Shown: positions 25,053 to 33,820, counted from the stretch's first letter. The stretch is DNA of 64,000 bases from CALNYX01 sp942490925 (GCA_942490925.1 CALNYX010000017.1:1550001-1614000); one strand, 5' to 3'. A program made the numbers and translations. Notes: generated from the letters alone by a model not told the origin.

Positions 25053-26219
25053 ATGTCAGTATCAGCCCCAGTATCTCGACCACTATCACCAGTCGCACCA
25101 CCACCTCCACAAGTTGCCCAGCATCACGGTAGAACTATTTCATACCGCCCACCTACTTTCGGTGATCATGTTTCAGGTCTTTCAGTTGGAATTGGATTTT
25201 CCCCGCTTCGCGGATCGGATCGTGACGATCTCTCTACCCAGTTAGAGCAACGCAGCTTATATGGCCGTTTTGCAGATTATGGTGGTCGGGTTATAAAAAT
25301 GTTTGATGGCCTGGACCGCTTTGACAAGACATTGAAGCTTGTGCAAGCAGGTTTAGATATGGGGATCTATGGACTTGATGCTGAGCACCCCGATCAGCCG
25401 ATGCTCGGTAAATCACGTAGTATTGTGAGTGGAACTCGCAAAGTTGCAGGTTTAACAAAAGCTGTGGGGGGTGCTGCTGGAGTTGTCTCTCATGTGCGCA
25501 CAATCGGAGCTTTAGCAGCAGGCTTGCACTCAGATACACGCGTTGTTCCTCTTAATGCAACCGCCTTTTATCCGGGAAAAGTAGAGAAGCCTTGGATGTA
25601 TGCAAAAAACCAGAATGGTATAAGAGCTGCTACAAGTGAGCATAATTCAAAATACTACATGGGATATGCTAAGCGAGCAGAAGGGAAAGATGAACAGCGA
25701 TTAGCTTTAGCGCGTGCGAGTTTAGGGTTAGTTGGAGCGACAACCTATACGGCAGCATTTGGTGTTTGCCGACCGATTCAATTTGCTGAGAGTGTTGGTG
25801 CCGATTTAAGTACTCACGCCCATGAGACAGGTCAACAATTTGGCCTTATCATGTTCATCAATCACGTTGCTTCTATCCTTAAAAATGTTCTCGACTTTAT
25901 TTGGGAGCACATGACATTTAGCCGTACGTTTGATCCGCTCCTTGCTGGTAACAAAAGTAGGGAAGTTTCAGAGCTCAAAGGCCTATGGGCAGGCAACGAC
26001 CATAGTGAGCAGGCTGCTCTTGTACGCACCATGCAGAAGATGGAAGTTTTACACGTGAAGAATCAAGTATTCAATGCGGTGAGTTTTGTCAAAACAAGTT
26101 TTGAGCTTGTGACTGACGTTACGCTCTTTACGCCACTTCCACCCCCAGTCAAAATAGCTGCAACTGCGATTGTCGCCATCACCGACTTTGGAAAGATGTG
26201 GATCGGAACGGCGGCTTAG
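25053..26219 (+). CDS. CT529/Cap1-position protein, paralogue 1
   Basis: A 388 aa protein with a Pro-rich N-terminus (residues 9-20), no signal peptide, and weakly hydrophobic Ala/Gly/Val patches around 128-160, 225-245 and 360-385. It shares an end-to-end pattern with the next gene: GFSPL, LDRxDK, IYxLDxxHPxQ, VRTIGAL, VPLNxTAF, CRPIQF, QQFG, and QAALVxTMQKME. Between fmt and rplC, C. trachomatis carries CT529 (Cap1), an inclusion-membrane antigen; these genes hold the same position. Homology to CT529 is inferred from position and absence of a signal peptide. Start ATG 25053 is supported by AAAGGAG and the upstream promoter. Confidence 0.8.
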   Translation: MSVSAPVSRPLSPVAPPPPQVAQHHGRTISYRPPTFGDHVSGLSVGIGFSPLRGSDRDDLSTQLEQRSLYGRFADYGGRVIKMFDGLDRFDKTLKLVQAGLDMGIYGLDAEHPDQPMLGKSRSIVSGTRKVAGLTKAVGGAAGVVSHVRTIGALAAGLHSDTRVVPLNATAFYPGKVEKPWMYAKNQNGIRAATSEHNSKYYMGYAKRAEGKDEQRLALARASLGLVGATTYTAAFGVCRPIQFAESVGADLSTHAHETGQQFGLIMFINHVASILKNVLDFIWEHMTFSRTFDPLLAGNKSREVSELKGLWAGNDHSEQAALVRTMQKMEVLHVKNQVFNAVSFVKTSFELVTDVTLFTPLPPPVKIAATAIVAITDFGKMWIGTAA

Positions 26220-26225
26220 ATCACC

Positions 26226-27245
26226 TTGACAACTCCTGCACTGAGTTATCGTTCACCTCCATTATGTGATCATGTCGGCTCATTGCTCTTTGGCCGTGGA
26301 TTTTCCCCACTTACAAACCTTGATTATGCAGGTCTCAATCAGCAGATCGACCAGAGAAGTCTCACGTCACGTGTTTCCGATTGGAGTAAGCGTGCTCTTA
26401 ATATTCTATTCAGCCTCGACCGTGTTGATAAGAGCGTTGAGCTAGTTGAGTCGGGAATCGACCTTGCAATCTATTCATTAGATAAAAACCATCCTGCGCA
26501 GAGAGGTCTTCAAGGTGCTTACGATGCTGCCTACCAGACGCGCCGCGTCATCAGCCTGACAAAAGGCCCCGTCTACTTGGCAGTCTCTGTTTATCAAGTG
26601 CGTACCATTGGAGCATTGATTACAGGACTGCGAGGCAGTGCAGCTGCCGTTCCTCTCAATGGGACCGCATTTGCCTCTGGCCAGCTTGAAGATGGTCAGC
26701 TTAATCCAAAATACTATCTCTCCTATGCATGGCGTGCTGAGGGGGTAGCCGAGCAAGCCTTGGCACTTGTACGCCACTTCCTTGCGCTGATTGGCAACCT
26801 TGCTTGCACCGTCGCCTACGGTATCTGCCGCCCGATTCAGTTTACAGAGTCCTATGTCGACACAGTCTCTGAACATGCTAGCCGTGTCGGCCAGCAATTT
26901 GGCATAATGCTATTTGTCTACCGTATTACCGCAGTATTCAAAAATATCCTTGATTTTGTCTGGGAGTCTCTCACCTTTAGTAGAACGTATGACAAGTCAG
27001 AAGCGACATTAAAATCGCTGAGAGCCATTAGTGAGCAAGCAGCGCTCGTGCAGACCATGCAGAAGATGGAGCTTTTTCACGTGCGTAATCAATTAGCCAA
27101 CTCGGTGAGTAGTATTAAAATTTGCGCTGACCTAGTCAGAGATGTTTCGTTGTTTACGCCTCTGCCAATCCCAGTGATGATCGCCGCTAGGGTCATTGCG
27201 GCAGTTACAGACTTCTTTAGAATGTGGCTCTATACGATGCAATAG
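26226..27245 (+). CDS. CT529/Cap1-position protein, paralogue 2 (TTG start)
   Basis: A 339 aa paralogue of the preceding protein; the alignable region starts at LSYRSPPLCDHV and runs to the C-terminal LFTPLPIPVMIAARVIAAV. It lacks the Pro-rich leader of paralogue 1. The frame is the same as that of paralogue 1, with TAG-ATC-ACC-TTG at the junction, and no ATG occurs until deep in the protein, so TTG 26226 is taken as start. No good Shine-Dalgarno is present, suggesting coupling to the upstream stop or readthrough of TAG into a tandem fusion. Hydrophobic Ala/Val stretches match those of paralogue 1. Probably an exported host-interaction protein by position; unproven. Confidence 0.75.
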   Translation: MTTPALSYRSPPLCDHVGSLLFGRGFSPLTNLDYAGLNQQIDQRSLTSRVSDWSKRALNILFSLDRVDKSVELVESGIDLAIYSLDKNHPAQRGLQGAYDAAYQTRRVISLTKGPVYLAVSVYQVRTIGALITGLRGSAAAVPLNGTAFASGQLEDGQLNPKYYLSYAWRAEGVAEQALALVRHFLALIGNLACTVAYGICRPIQFTESYVDTVSEHASRVGQQFGIMLFVYRITAVFKNILDFVWESLTFSRTYDKSEATLKSLRAISEQAALVQTMQKMELFHVRNQLANSVSSIKICADLVRDVSLFTPLPIPVMIAARVIAAVTDFFRMWLYTMQ

Positions 27246-27270
27246 CACTTTTTATACATTAGTGTTGGAC

Positions 27271-27302
27271 AAAAAGAAGGGGCTTTGCTAAGCTCCTTTT
27301 TT
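27271..27302 (+). terminator. Rho-independent terminator
   Basis: An A-run, AAGGGGCTT (27277-27285), the loop TGCT, AAGCTCCTT (27290-27298) with one G-U pair, and T-run to 27302. It ends the unit of the two CT529-position genes and separates it from the ribosomal operon. Confidence 0.8.
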
Positions 27303-27380
27303 CATTTCTTGGATGAGGACGTCTAATTCGCCCTTCCAGTGAGCGCGGCTTACCCGCCGGTAATCGGACCACAAATCCAT
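27288..27380 (-). CDS. 30-codon ORF, probable gene remnant
   Basis: Reads MDLWSDYRRVSRAHWKGELD followed by VLIQEMKKGA on the minus strand. The upstream sequence in the same frame is also protein-like (SKLFPESSQIAA) up to a TAA, giving the look of a broken gene with an internal stop. It overlaps the terminator and lies in the leader of the ribosomal operon. No Shine-Dalgarno. Low confidence as a functional gene. Confidence 0.22.
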   Translation of the reverse strand: MDLWSDYRRVSRAHWKGELDVLIQEMKKGA

Positions 27381-27459
27381 TACTATTTAAGCAGCGATCT
27401 GGCTAGATTCGGGAAATAATTTGCTAGGAAGTAAGAAAAATTTAATAGGTAAATGTCCT

Positions 27460-28122
27460 ATGTCACTGAAACTTATGGGAAAAAAGCGCGGCATTACTCA
27501 GCGCTTTGATGAGTCGGGAAATCTCGTTGTCTGCACAGTTATTCATGCAGAGCCAAATGTGATCACGCAGATCAAGCGTCGTGAATCAGATGGGTATAAC
27601 GCATTGCAACTCGCCTTTGAAAAGATTGTTACTAAAGATCCGCGCACAGTCGAAAAAAGAATGACAAAGCAGTTGCTCGGCCATTTTCAAAAGGCAAGTG
27701 TTGAGCCGCGTCGTCACCTTTCAGAAACACGCATCGATAACGTTGAAGAGTATCAAGTTGGGCAAGAGCTCGGAGTTTCTCTTTTTTCTGAGACGACATT
27801 TGTAGATGTTTCAGGCGTTAGCAAAGGAAAGGGGTTTCAGGGTGTTATGAAGCGTCATAACTTCTCTGGTGGTCCAGCTGCTCACGGATCAGGTTTTCAC
27901 CGTCATGGTGGGTCGACAGGAATGCGCTCTACGCCAGGCCGCTGTTTGCCAGGTACTAAGAAGGCTGGTCGCATGGGTAACGAGAAAGTGACGATTCAGA
28001 ACTTGAAGGTGGTCAGCATCGACGAGGGAAAAAATGTGATTATTGTCGAGGGTTCAGTCCCAGGGCCACAAGGTGGCATTGTGTGGGTCGGCTCTGCAGT
28101 TAAAAAGAAGAACAAGAAATAG
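27460..28122 (+). CDS. rplC: 50S ribosomal protein L3
   Basis: A 220 aa two-domain protein of the large subunit that starts 23S assembly and reaches the peptidyl-transferase centre by the loop AAHGSGFHRHGGSTGM. The upstream in-frame extension (from 27421) is rejected because L3 starts as MSLKLMGKKRGITQ-FDE. The Shine-Dalgarno is weak (AGGT). No rpsJ precedes it, as in Chlamydia. First gene of the long ribosomal operon; the roughly 150-base leader is GC-rich in part, with no promoter I could assign. Confidence 0.96.
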   Translation: MSLKLMGKKRGITQRFDESGNLVVCTVIHAEPNVITQIKRRESDGYNALQLAFEKIVTKDPRTVEKRMTKQLLGHFQKASVEPRRHLSETRIDNVEEYQVGQELGVSLFSETTFVDVSGVSKGKGFQGVMKRHNFSGGPAAHGSGFHRHGGSTGMRSTPGRCLPGTKKAGRMGNEKVTIQNLKVVSIDEGKNVIIVEGSVPGPQGGIVWVGSAVKKKNKK

Positions 28123-28130
28123 GTTGAACT

Positions 28131-28778
28131 GTGACGAAGTTAAAAAAACATAATCTAAGTGGTGAAGCCACTGGTGAGATGACAGTCAACAAGGCACTCA
28201 TGGATGTTGATGTGAACCCTCAGTTGATCAAAGACTATATTGTCGCTTTGCGAGCAAATGCGCGTCAATGGTCTGCGAATACAAAAGGGCGCTCAGAAGT
28301 TAGCCATTCAAACCAGAAGCCGCACCGTCAAAAGGGGACAGGTAATGCACGTCAAGGAACCTTGGCAGCACCTCAGTACCGTGGTGGTGGGATTGTTTTT
28401 GGGCCTAAGCCAAAGTTTAACCAGCATATCCGTGTTAACCGAAAAGAGCGACGTGCGGCAATTCGGCAGATCCTCTCTGAAAAGCTCGCTGACAAGCGTG
28501 TCTTTATCCTAAAAGATTTCGCTGAATTAAAGCAGCCAAAGACAAAAACTGTGCATCAATTCCTTCAAGCGTGTAAAATCGCTAACCGCCCAGTTCTATT
28601 TGTTGGCGAAGAGGGTACTGATAAGCACGAAGCAATGAGAAGAAGTGTGCGCAACATTCCACGGTCAGCGTTTGTACTCGCGGCTAATGTGAATGGATAC
28701 GATTTAGCGTGTGCTCACAACATCGTCTTTTCTGAAGCGGCGTTTAAAGAATTTTCTAAACTATTGGTGGAAGCATGA
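28131..28778 (+). CDS. rplD: 50S ribosomal protein L4
   Basis: A 215 aa large-subunit protein. The extended loop with QKGTGNARQGTLAAPQYRGG lines the exit tunnel and is the family signature. GTG start nine bases after rplC. In gamma-proteobacteria L4 also autoregulates its operon; there is no evidence for that here. It overlaps rplW by four bases (ATGA). Confidence 0.96.
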   Translation: MTKLKKHNLSGEATGEMTVNKALMDVDVNPQLIKDYIVALRANARQWSANTKGRSEVSHSNQKPHRQKGTGNARQGTLAAPQYRGGGIVFGPKPKFNQHIRVNRKERRAAIRQILSEKLADKRVFILKDFAELKQPKTKTVHQFLQACKIANRPVLFVGEEGTDKHEAMRRSVRNIPRSAFVLAANVNGYDLACAHNIVFSEAAFKEFSKLLVEA

Positions 28779-29113
28779 AACAAGCTTATAAGATTGTCAA
28801 ATCTAGGCACATCACAGAAAAAAGCCGAGTGTTAGAAGAGCTTCAACATTCTGAGAGTAATCCTTCAGTGGCTAAGTGTAAGTCACCGAAGTCTGTATTT
28901 ATCGTTGATCAAAATGCGAGCAAACCAGATATTGCGCGCGCTGTTGAAGCGATTTACAAAGAGAAAAATATTAAAGTGACACGGGTCAATACGATTCGTG
29001 TTAAGCCAAAAGCCGCAAAGCGCGGGCGTGGACGTGGTCGAGCTGGCCATAAAGCTGGATTTAAAAAAGCTGTTGTCACGCTTGAGCCTGGCGATGCAAT
29101 TGATAATGTGTAA
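28775..29113 (+). CDS. rplW: 50S ribosomal protein L23
   Basis: A 112 aa protein at the tunnel exit, docking site for trigger factor and SRP. It shows HITEKS near the N-terminus and the family C-terminal RVNTIRVKPKAAKRGRGRGR with a basic loop. A 10-15 residue stretch (ELQHSESNPSVAKCKSPKS) is longer than in E. coli. Confidence 0.95.
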   Translation: MKQAYKIVKSRHITEKSRVLEELQHSESNPSVAKCKSPKSVFIVDQNASKPDIARAVEAIYKEKNIKVTRVNTIRVKPKAAKRGRGRGRAGHKAGFKKAVVTLEPGDAIDNV

Positions 29114-29126
29114 GAGGTAGTTAGAG

Positions 29127-29984
29127 ATGCCGAAAAAATATAAGCCGACTGCTCCTGGGATGCGTCAACTAGTCTTGCCTAGCAAAGACGAATTGACCAA
29201 GGAACGTGAAGTTGATGCGACTAAGAAAACGCGCGCTCAAGTAAAGCCTTGTAAGAAGCTTCTTGCTCCAAAAAGACGTACAAATGGCCGTAATAACAAC
29301 GGACACATCACCTGTCGTCACCGCGGTGGAGGGCAAAAACGCCACTACCGTATCGTTGACTTCAAGCGTAACAAAGATGGCGTGCCAGCAAAAGTTGCTT
29401 CAATTGAGTACGATCCAAACCGCACTGCGCACGTAGCACTTTTAAACTACGTTGATGGCGAGAAGCGTTATATCTTGGCTCCGAAAGGGTTGAAGCGTGG
29501 AGATGAGGTTGTTTCAGGTAGTGAGAGCCCATATAAAGTTGGGTGCTGCATGGTGCTAAAGGCAATGCCACTTGGTTCTGTGATTCACAATATTGAAATG
29601 CAGCCTACCCGTGGAGCTAAGCTTGTTCGCTCAGCTGGATTGTCTGCGCAGCTAGTCGCACGAAGTGCTGGTTACGCAACATTGAAGATGCCTTCAGGCG
29701 AATTCCGCATGATCAATGAAAACTGTCGTGCAACATTCGGTGAAGTATCGAATCCAGAGCACAGTTTACGTGTTGATGGTAAAGCTGGAAGAACCCGCTG
29801 GAAGGGTATTCGACCAACTGTCCGCGGAACTGCCATGAACCCGGTCGATCACCCACACGGTGGTGGTGAAGGGCGTCATAATGGATATATTCCGCAATCA
29901 CCTTGGGCAAAACAGACTAAGGGATTGCGTACACGTAAGAAGAGTAAAACTAAGAAATGGATTGTGAAAGATCGCAGGAAGTAA
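29127..29984 (+). CDS. rplB: 50S ribosomal protein L2
   Basis: A 285 aa primary rRNA-binding protein needed for subunit association and peptidyl transfer. GHITCRHRGGGQKRHYRIVDF and MNPVDHPHGGGEGR, including the conserved His, are intact. The C-terminal basic tail (TRKKSKTKKWIVKDRRK) is typical. The Shine-Dalgarno AGAGGTAG precedes the start. Confidence 0.97.
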   Translation: MPKKYKPTAPGMRQLVLPSKDELTKEREVDATKKTRAQVKPCKKLLAPKRRTNGRNNNGHITCRHRGGGQKRHYRIVDFKRNKDGVPAKVASIEYDPNRTAHVALLNYVDGEKRYILAPKGLKRGDEVVSGSESPYKVGCCMVLKAMPLGSVIHNIEMQPTRGAKLVRSAGLSAQLVARSAGYATLKMPSGEFRMINENCRATFGEVSNPEHSLRVDGKAGRTRWKGIRPTVRGTAMNPVDHPHGGGEGRHNGYIPQSPWAKQTKGLRTRKKSKTKKWIVKDRRK

Positions 29985-29987
29985 TTT

Positions 29988-30260
29988 ATGGGTAGATCGC
30001 TAAGAAAAGGGCCGTTTGTAGACCACCATCTTCTCAACAAAGTGAGAAAGATGAATCAGGAAGGGAAAAAACTCCCCATTAAGACATGGTCACGTCGCTC
30101 GATGATTATCCCTGAGATGATCGGCCATACATTTGAGGTGCACAATGGACGGAAGTTCCTCTCAGTATTTGTCTCAGAGACAATGGTAGGACACAAGTTG
30201 GGAGAATTTTCACCAACACGTCTGTTTAAGACACATCCAGTGAAAAAGGCAGCAACATAA
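29988..30260 (+). CDS. rpsS: 30S ribosomal protein S19
   Basis: A 90 aa small-subunit head protein that contacts the A site and S13. The N-terminus RSLRKGPFVDHHLL and the segment FVSETMVGHKLGEFSPTR are diagnostic. Three bases separate it from rplB. Confidence 0.97.
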   Translation: MGRSLRKGPFVDHHLLNKVRKMNQEGKKLPIKTWSRRSMIIPEMIGHTFEVHNGRKFLSVFVSETMVGHKLGEFSPTRLFKTHPVKKAAT

Positions 30261-30267
30261 AAGGTAA

Positions 30268-30615
30268 ATGATGGAATTAGCAAAAGCTGTAACAAAATTT
30301 GTTCGAGTCCCGACACGCAAAGCGCGTCTAGCGGCGAATTTGATTCGTGGACTCTCTGTCGAAGAGGCTGGCCTTCAGCTTTCACATTGCAACCTTAAGG
30401 GTGGACGTCTTTTGAAAAAGACACTTGATAGTGCAGTTGCAAATGCTGAAACTAATCATGATGCACGCCGAGATCTTTTGCATGTCGTTGAAGTACGCAT
30501 AGATGAAGGGCCACACATGAAAAGGGCAAAATCACGATCACGTGGGTCACGCTCACCGATTTTAAAACGTACGAGCCACTTCACAGTTGTGGTCGGAGAA
30601 AAGGGAGAGGAGTAG
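30268..30615 (+). CDS. rplV: 50S ribosomal protein L22
   Basis: A 115 aa tunnel-lining protein. RVPTRKARLAANLIRGLSVEEA opens it and the beta-hairpin region KRAKSRSRGSRSPILKRTSH contacts the exit tunnel. Two adjacent ATG codons (30268, 30271) are possible starts; AAAGGT lies just upstream of the first. Confidence 0.96.
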   Translation: MMELAKAVTKFVRVPTRKARLAANLIRGLSVEEAGLQLSHCNLKGGRLLKKTLDSAVANAETNHDARRDLLHVVEVRIDEGPHMKRAKSRSRGSRSPILKRTSHFTVVVGEKGEE

Positions 30616-30618
30616 TCA

Positions 30619-31263
30619 ATGGGCCAAAAAGGATGTCCAATAGGTCTTCGTACAAGTGTCACTAAGAAATGGCGTTCTTTATGGTACGGAAATAAGCAAG
30701 AGTTCGGCAACCTAGTTGTTGAAGACTTCCGCATTCGTGAGTACCTAAAGAAAAAACAGTCATGCCAAGGGGCATCTCGCTTTACGATTCGTCGTATGAG
30801 CGATAAAGTAGAAGTCACAATTCACACCTCACGTCCTGGTCTTGTGATCGGGAAGAAAGGTTCAGAAATTGACCTTCTCAAACAAGAACTTAGACGCCTG
30901 ACAGGCAAAGAAGTTTGGGTTGAAGTCGAAGAAGTCAAAAGACCCGACTTAGACGCTAAACTCGTTGCTGAAGGGATTGCACGCCAACTACAGAGACGTA
31001 TTGCCTTTAGAAGAGCGATGAAAAAAGCACTTCAAGCAACAATGGACGCAGGCGCTGTTGGAGTTAAAATTCAAGTATCCGGACGTCTTGGCGGTGCTGA
31101 GATTGCCCGTACAGAGTGGTACAAAGAGGGACGTATTCCTCTTCATACACTCAGAGCAGATATCGATTACGCGACAGCCAGGGCTGAGACCACATACGGA
31201 ACAATTGGTGTTAAAGTGTGGGTCAACCACGGCGAAGAAGCCACGCAGGATAAGGAGAAATAA
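30619..31263 (+). CDS. rpsC: 30S ribosomal protein S3
   Basis: A 214 aa small-subunit head protein with a KH domain (GLVIGKKGSEIDLLKQEL, GXXG loop GKKG) and the C-terminal domain GVKIQVSGRLGGAEIARTEW. It contributes to mRNA entry and helicase activity of the ribosome. Length is normal. Confidence 0.97.
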   Translation: MGQKGCPIGLRTSVTKKWRSLWYGNKQEFGNLVVEDFRIREYLKKKQSCQGASRFTIRRMSDKVEVTIHTSRPGLVIGKKGSEIDLLKQELRRLTGKEVWVEVEEVKRPDLDAKLVAEGIARQLQRRIAFRRAMKKALQATMDAGAVGVKIQVSGRLGGAEIARTEWYKEGRIPLHTLRADIDYATARAETTYGTIGVKVWVNHGEEATQDKEK

Positions 31264-31265
31264 CC

Positions 31266-31685
31266 ATGTCATTCATGCCAAAGCGCACAAAGCACCGTAA
31301 GCAACAGAAAGGGCAGCATACAGGCCTGAGTAAGGGTGGCAATTTTGTCGAGTTTGGAGAATTTGGAATCCAAACATTGGATCGTGGCCGTATTACAGGT
31401 CAGCAGATGGAAGCATGTCGTATAGCGATCAACCGCTACTTCAAAAGACGTGGTAAAGTCTGGATCCGAATTTTTCCAGATAAGCCAGTGAGTAAAAAGC
31501 CGGCTGAGACACGTATGGGTAAAGGTAAAGGTTCGACAGACCATTGGGTCGCAGTCGTTAGACCAGGACGCATCCTGTTTGAAGTTGGAAATGTTAGTCG
31601 TGAAGAGGCGCAACAAGCACTTAGACGTGCAGCTGCGAAACTTGGGGTTAAAACACGCTTTGTTGAGCGTCTAGAGAGGGTTTAA
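31266..31685 (+). CDS. rplP: 50S ribosomal protein L16
   Basis: A 139 aa protein near the A-site tRNA elbow. KRTKHRKQQKGQHTG at the N-terminus and ETRMGKGKGSTDHWVAVVRPG are typical. Two bases after rpsC. Confidence 0.97.
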   Translation: MSFMPKRTKHRKQQKGQHTGLSKGGNFVEFGEFGIQTLDRGRITGQQMEACRIAINRYFKRRGKVWIRIFPDKPVSKKPAETRMGKGKGSTDHWVAVVRPGRILFEVGNVSREEAQQALRRAAAKLGVKTRFVERLERV

Positions 31686-31686
31686 G

Positions 31687-31875
31687 ATGTCAAAAGCAAG
31701 TGAACTAAGAGATGTTGCAGTAGATGAGCTAGATTTAAAGCTCGATACGCTACGCAGGGAAATCTATGAGTTACGTAGTGAGAAACTCGATGGTAAGTCA
31801 CAGCAGACACACCTTATCAGTCAAAAAAGAAAAGAAATTGCTCGTATCATGACAGTTAAGCGAGGGAAAGCATGA
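31687..31875 (+). CDS. rpmC: 50S ribosomal protein L29
   Basis: A 62 aa helical-hairpin protein at the tunnel exit. ELDLKLDTLRREIYELRSEK and QKRKEIARIMTV match the family. It overlaps rpsQ by four bases (ATGA). Confidence 0.94.
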   Translation: MSKASELRDVAVDELDLKLDTLRREIYELRSEKLDGKSQQTHLISQKRKEIARIMTVKRGKA

Positions 31876-32126
31876 TCAAAGACCGCGTTGATAGAAAAAC
31901 TAAGACAGGTACAGTCGTCTCAACTAAAATGGAGAAAACAGCCGTTATTAAAGTTGAGCACGTCTACCGCCACCCCCTTTATGGCAAAGTCGTAAAAGGG
32001 TCGAAAAAATACTACGCGCATCACGATGGTCCGACTGCGCTTGCTGTAGGAGATGAAGTGACCATCGTAGAAACACGTCCCTTGTCAAAACTCAAGAGAT
32101 GGCGTGTCGTAAGTGAAAACAAGTAA
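31872..32126 (+). CDS. rpsQ: 30S ribosomal protein S17
   Basis: An 84 aa OB-fold primary binder of 16S rRNA. KTGTVVSTKMEKTAVIKVEH, HPLYGKVVKGSKKYYAHH and VTIVETRPLSKLKRWRV are diagnostic. Coupled to rpmC. Confidence 0.96.
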   Translation: MIKDRVDRKTKTGTVVSTKMEKTAVIKVEHVYRHPLYGKVVKGSKKYYAHHDGPTALAVGDEVTIVETRPLSKLKRWRVVSENK

Positions 32127-32142
32127 CTGGAATTAAAGGGCT

Positions 32143-32511
32143 ATGCTTCAACAAGAATCCCAACTCAAGGTTGCAGATAATACTGGAGCCAAAAAAGTAA
32201 AGTGTTTCAAGGTCGTTGGTGGAACACGCCGTCGGTATGCCAATGTTGGTGATATCATCATCTGCTCTGTGCGGGAGGCCGAACCTAACAGTTCTGTCAA
32301 AAAAGGAGAGATCGTCAAAGCGGTGATTGTACGCACAAAGCGCTACATCAAGCGTGCTGATGGATCGTGGCTCCGTTTTGACACAAACAGTTGCGTCATC
32401 ATCGACGATAAAGGAAATCCTAAGGGTACTCGGATTTTTGGCCCAGTTGCACGTGAAGTGCGTGACAAAGGCTATATTAAAATTAGTTCATTAGCACCTG
32501 AGGTGATCTAG
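32143..32511 (+). CDS. rplN: 50S ribosomal protein L14
   Basis: A 122 aa intersubunit-bridge protein. QQESQLKVADNTGAKKVKC at the N-terminus and GNPKGTRIFGPVAREVRDKG near the C-terminus are invariant family features. Length is exactly standard for bacterial L14. Confidence 0.97.
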   Translation: MLQQESQLKVADNTGAKKVKCFKVVGGTRRRYANVGDIIICSVREAEPNSSVKKGEIVKAVIVRTKRYIKRADGSWLRFDTNSCVIIDDKGNPKGTRIFGPVAREVRDKGYIKISSLAPEVI

Positions 32512-32841
32512 ATGAAAAGAAAATTACGTACTGGAGATCAGATTGTTGTCATCGCTGGTAATGACCGTGGTAAATCAGGAAAAATTCTAAGATTTTCTGG
32601 AAAGCAACGTGTTGTTGTCGAAGGCATCAATATCCGTAAAAAGCACATGAAAAGGCAGCAAGAGAACCAACAATCTCAGATCCTTGACATTGAATGTCCT
32701 GTTGACATTTCAAATGTTAAGCTTTCTGTTGGAGATAAGGCTGTCAGATTGCATGCACAATTTAACAAGAAGGGCGAGAAAGAGCTTGTTTACTCTAAGG
32801 GGAACAAGACTGAAGTGTATCGCTCTGTAAAAAAGAGATAA
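32512..32841 (+). CDS. rplX: 50S ribosomal protein L24
   Basis: A 109 aa KOW-domain assembly initiator. LRTGDQIVVIAGNDRGKSG is the KOW motif and VEGINIRKKHMKR follows. It abuts rplN without a gap. Confidence 0.96.
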   Translation: MKRKLRTGDQIVVIAGNDRGKSGKILRFSGKQRVVVEGINIRKKHMKRQQENQQSQILDIECPVDISNVKLSVGDKAVRLHAQFNKKGEKELVYSKGNKTEVYRSVKKR

Positions 32842-32844
32842 GTC

Positions 32845-33393
32845 ATGGCAAGGTTAAAAGATAAGTATCGCTCTGAGGTAAAAAAAGCCCTTCAAGAGAA
32901 GTTTAAATACTCTAATCCGATGCAGCTGCCAAGAATGACCAAAGTGGTCATTAGTATGGGGCTAGCAGAGGCACAAAAAGACAAAAATGCGCTGCAAGAT
33001 TGTCTTAAAGAGTTGACTGCTCTATCTGGCCAGCGTCCGATTCTGACGCACGCACACAAATCTGTTGCCGGATTTAAGTTGCGTGAGAAACAAGTAATCG
33101 GAGCAAAAGTTACCCTACGTGGTGATCGGATGTATGATTTTATGGACCGTTTCTTTAATATTGTCACACCTCGTATTAGTGACTTTAGAGGTTTTGGTAA
33201 AAAGGGAGACGGAAGAGGTTGTTACTCATTGGGAATCAATGATCAGCAGATCTTTCCAGAGATCGACCTTGATAAAGTAAAACGGACGCAGGGGATGAAC
33301 ATTACATTTGTCACCACAGCCGAAACAGATGAAGAATGCCATGAGTTGCTGCTCAAACTCGGGTTACCATTTAAAAAAGATGCAGCAGCATAA
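32845..33393 (+). CDS. rplE: 50S ribosomal protein L5
   Basis: A 182 aa central-protuberance protein binding 5S rRNA. RMTKVVISMGLAEAQKD, RPILTHAHKSVAGFKLREKQ and MNITFVTTAETDEECHELL are characteristic. In many bacteria rpsN follows; here rpsH follows directly, as in Chlamydia. Confidence 0.97.
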   Translation: MARLKDKYRSEVKKALQEKFKYSNPMQLPRMTKVVISMGLAEAQKDKNALQDCLKELTALSGQRPILTHAHKSVAGFKLREKQVIGAKVTLRGDRMYDFMDRFFNIVTPRISDFRGFGKKGDGRGCYSLGINDQQIFPEIDLDKVKRTQGMNITFVTTAETDEECHELLLKLGLPFKKDAAA

Positions 33394-33409
33394 TAGGAGA
33401 TAAGATTCA

Positions 33410-33802
33410 ATGCATGATCCAGTAGCTGACTTATTAACACGAATTCGTAACGGATGCATGGCGAAACACCGTTTCGTAGATGTACCACATAGCAAGCTCA
33501 AAGAAGAGATTGTTAAAGTTTTGAAGAGAAAGGGATTTGTGGCACATTTCCTCGTAAAAGAAGAGAACCGTAAAGGAACTATTCGTATCTTTTTGAAGTT
33601 TATGCCTGATCGCGCACCTGTCATTCAAAAATTACAGCGTGCTTCGAAGCCTTCTCTACGTCGTTATGTTTCGACTCATGATATTCCAAAGGTTTTAGGT
33701 GGAATGGGAATAGCCATTCTTTCAACTTCGAAAGGCGTATTAGATGGTGAAGAGGCTCGTGAAAAGAACGTTGGTGGAGAACTACTGGCGCTTGCTTGGT
33801 AA
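33410..33802 (+). CDS. rpsH: 30S ribosomal protein S8
   Basis: A 130 aa primary 16S rRNA binder. MHDPVADLLTRIRNG opens it and GMGIAILSTSKGVLDGEEA forms the conserved C-terminal RNA-binding region. AGGAGA precedes the start. Confidence 0.96.
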   Translation: MHDPVADLLTRIRNGCMAKHRFVDVPHSKLKEEIVKVLKRKGFVAHFLVKEENRKGTIRIFLKFMPDRAPVIQKLQRASKPSLRRYVSTHDIPKVLGGMGIAILSTSKGVLDGEEAREKNVGGELLALAW

Positions 33803-33820
33803 ATTGGAGGAAAATTAAAG

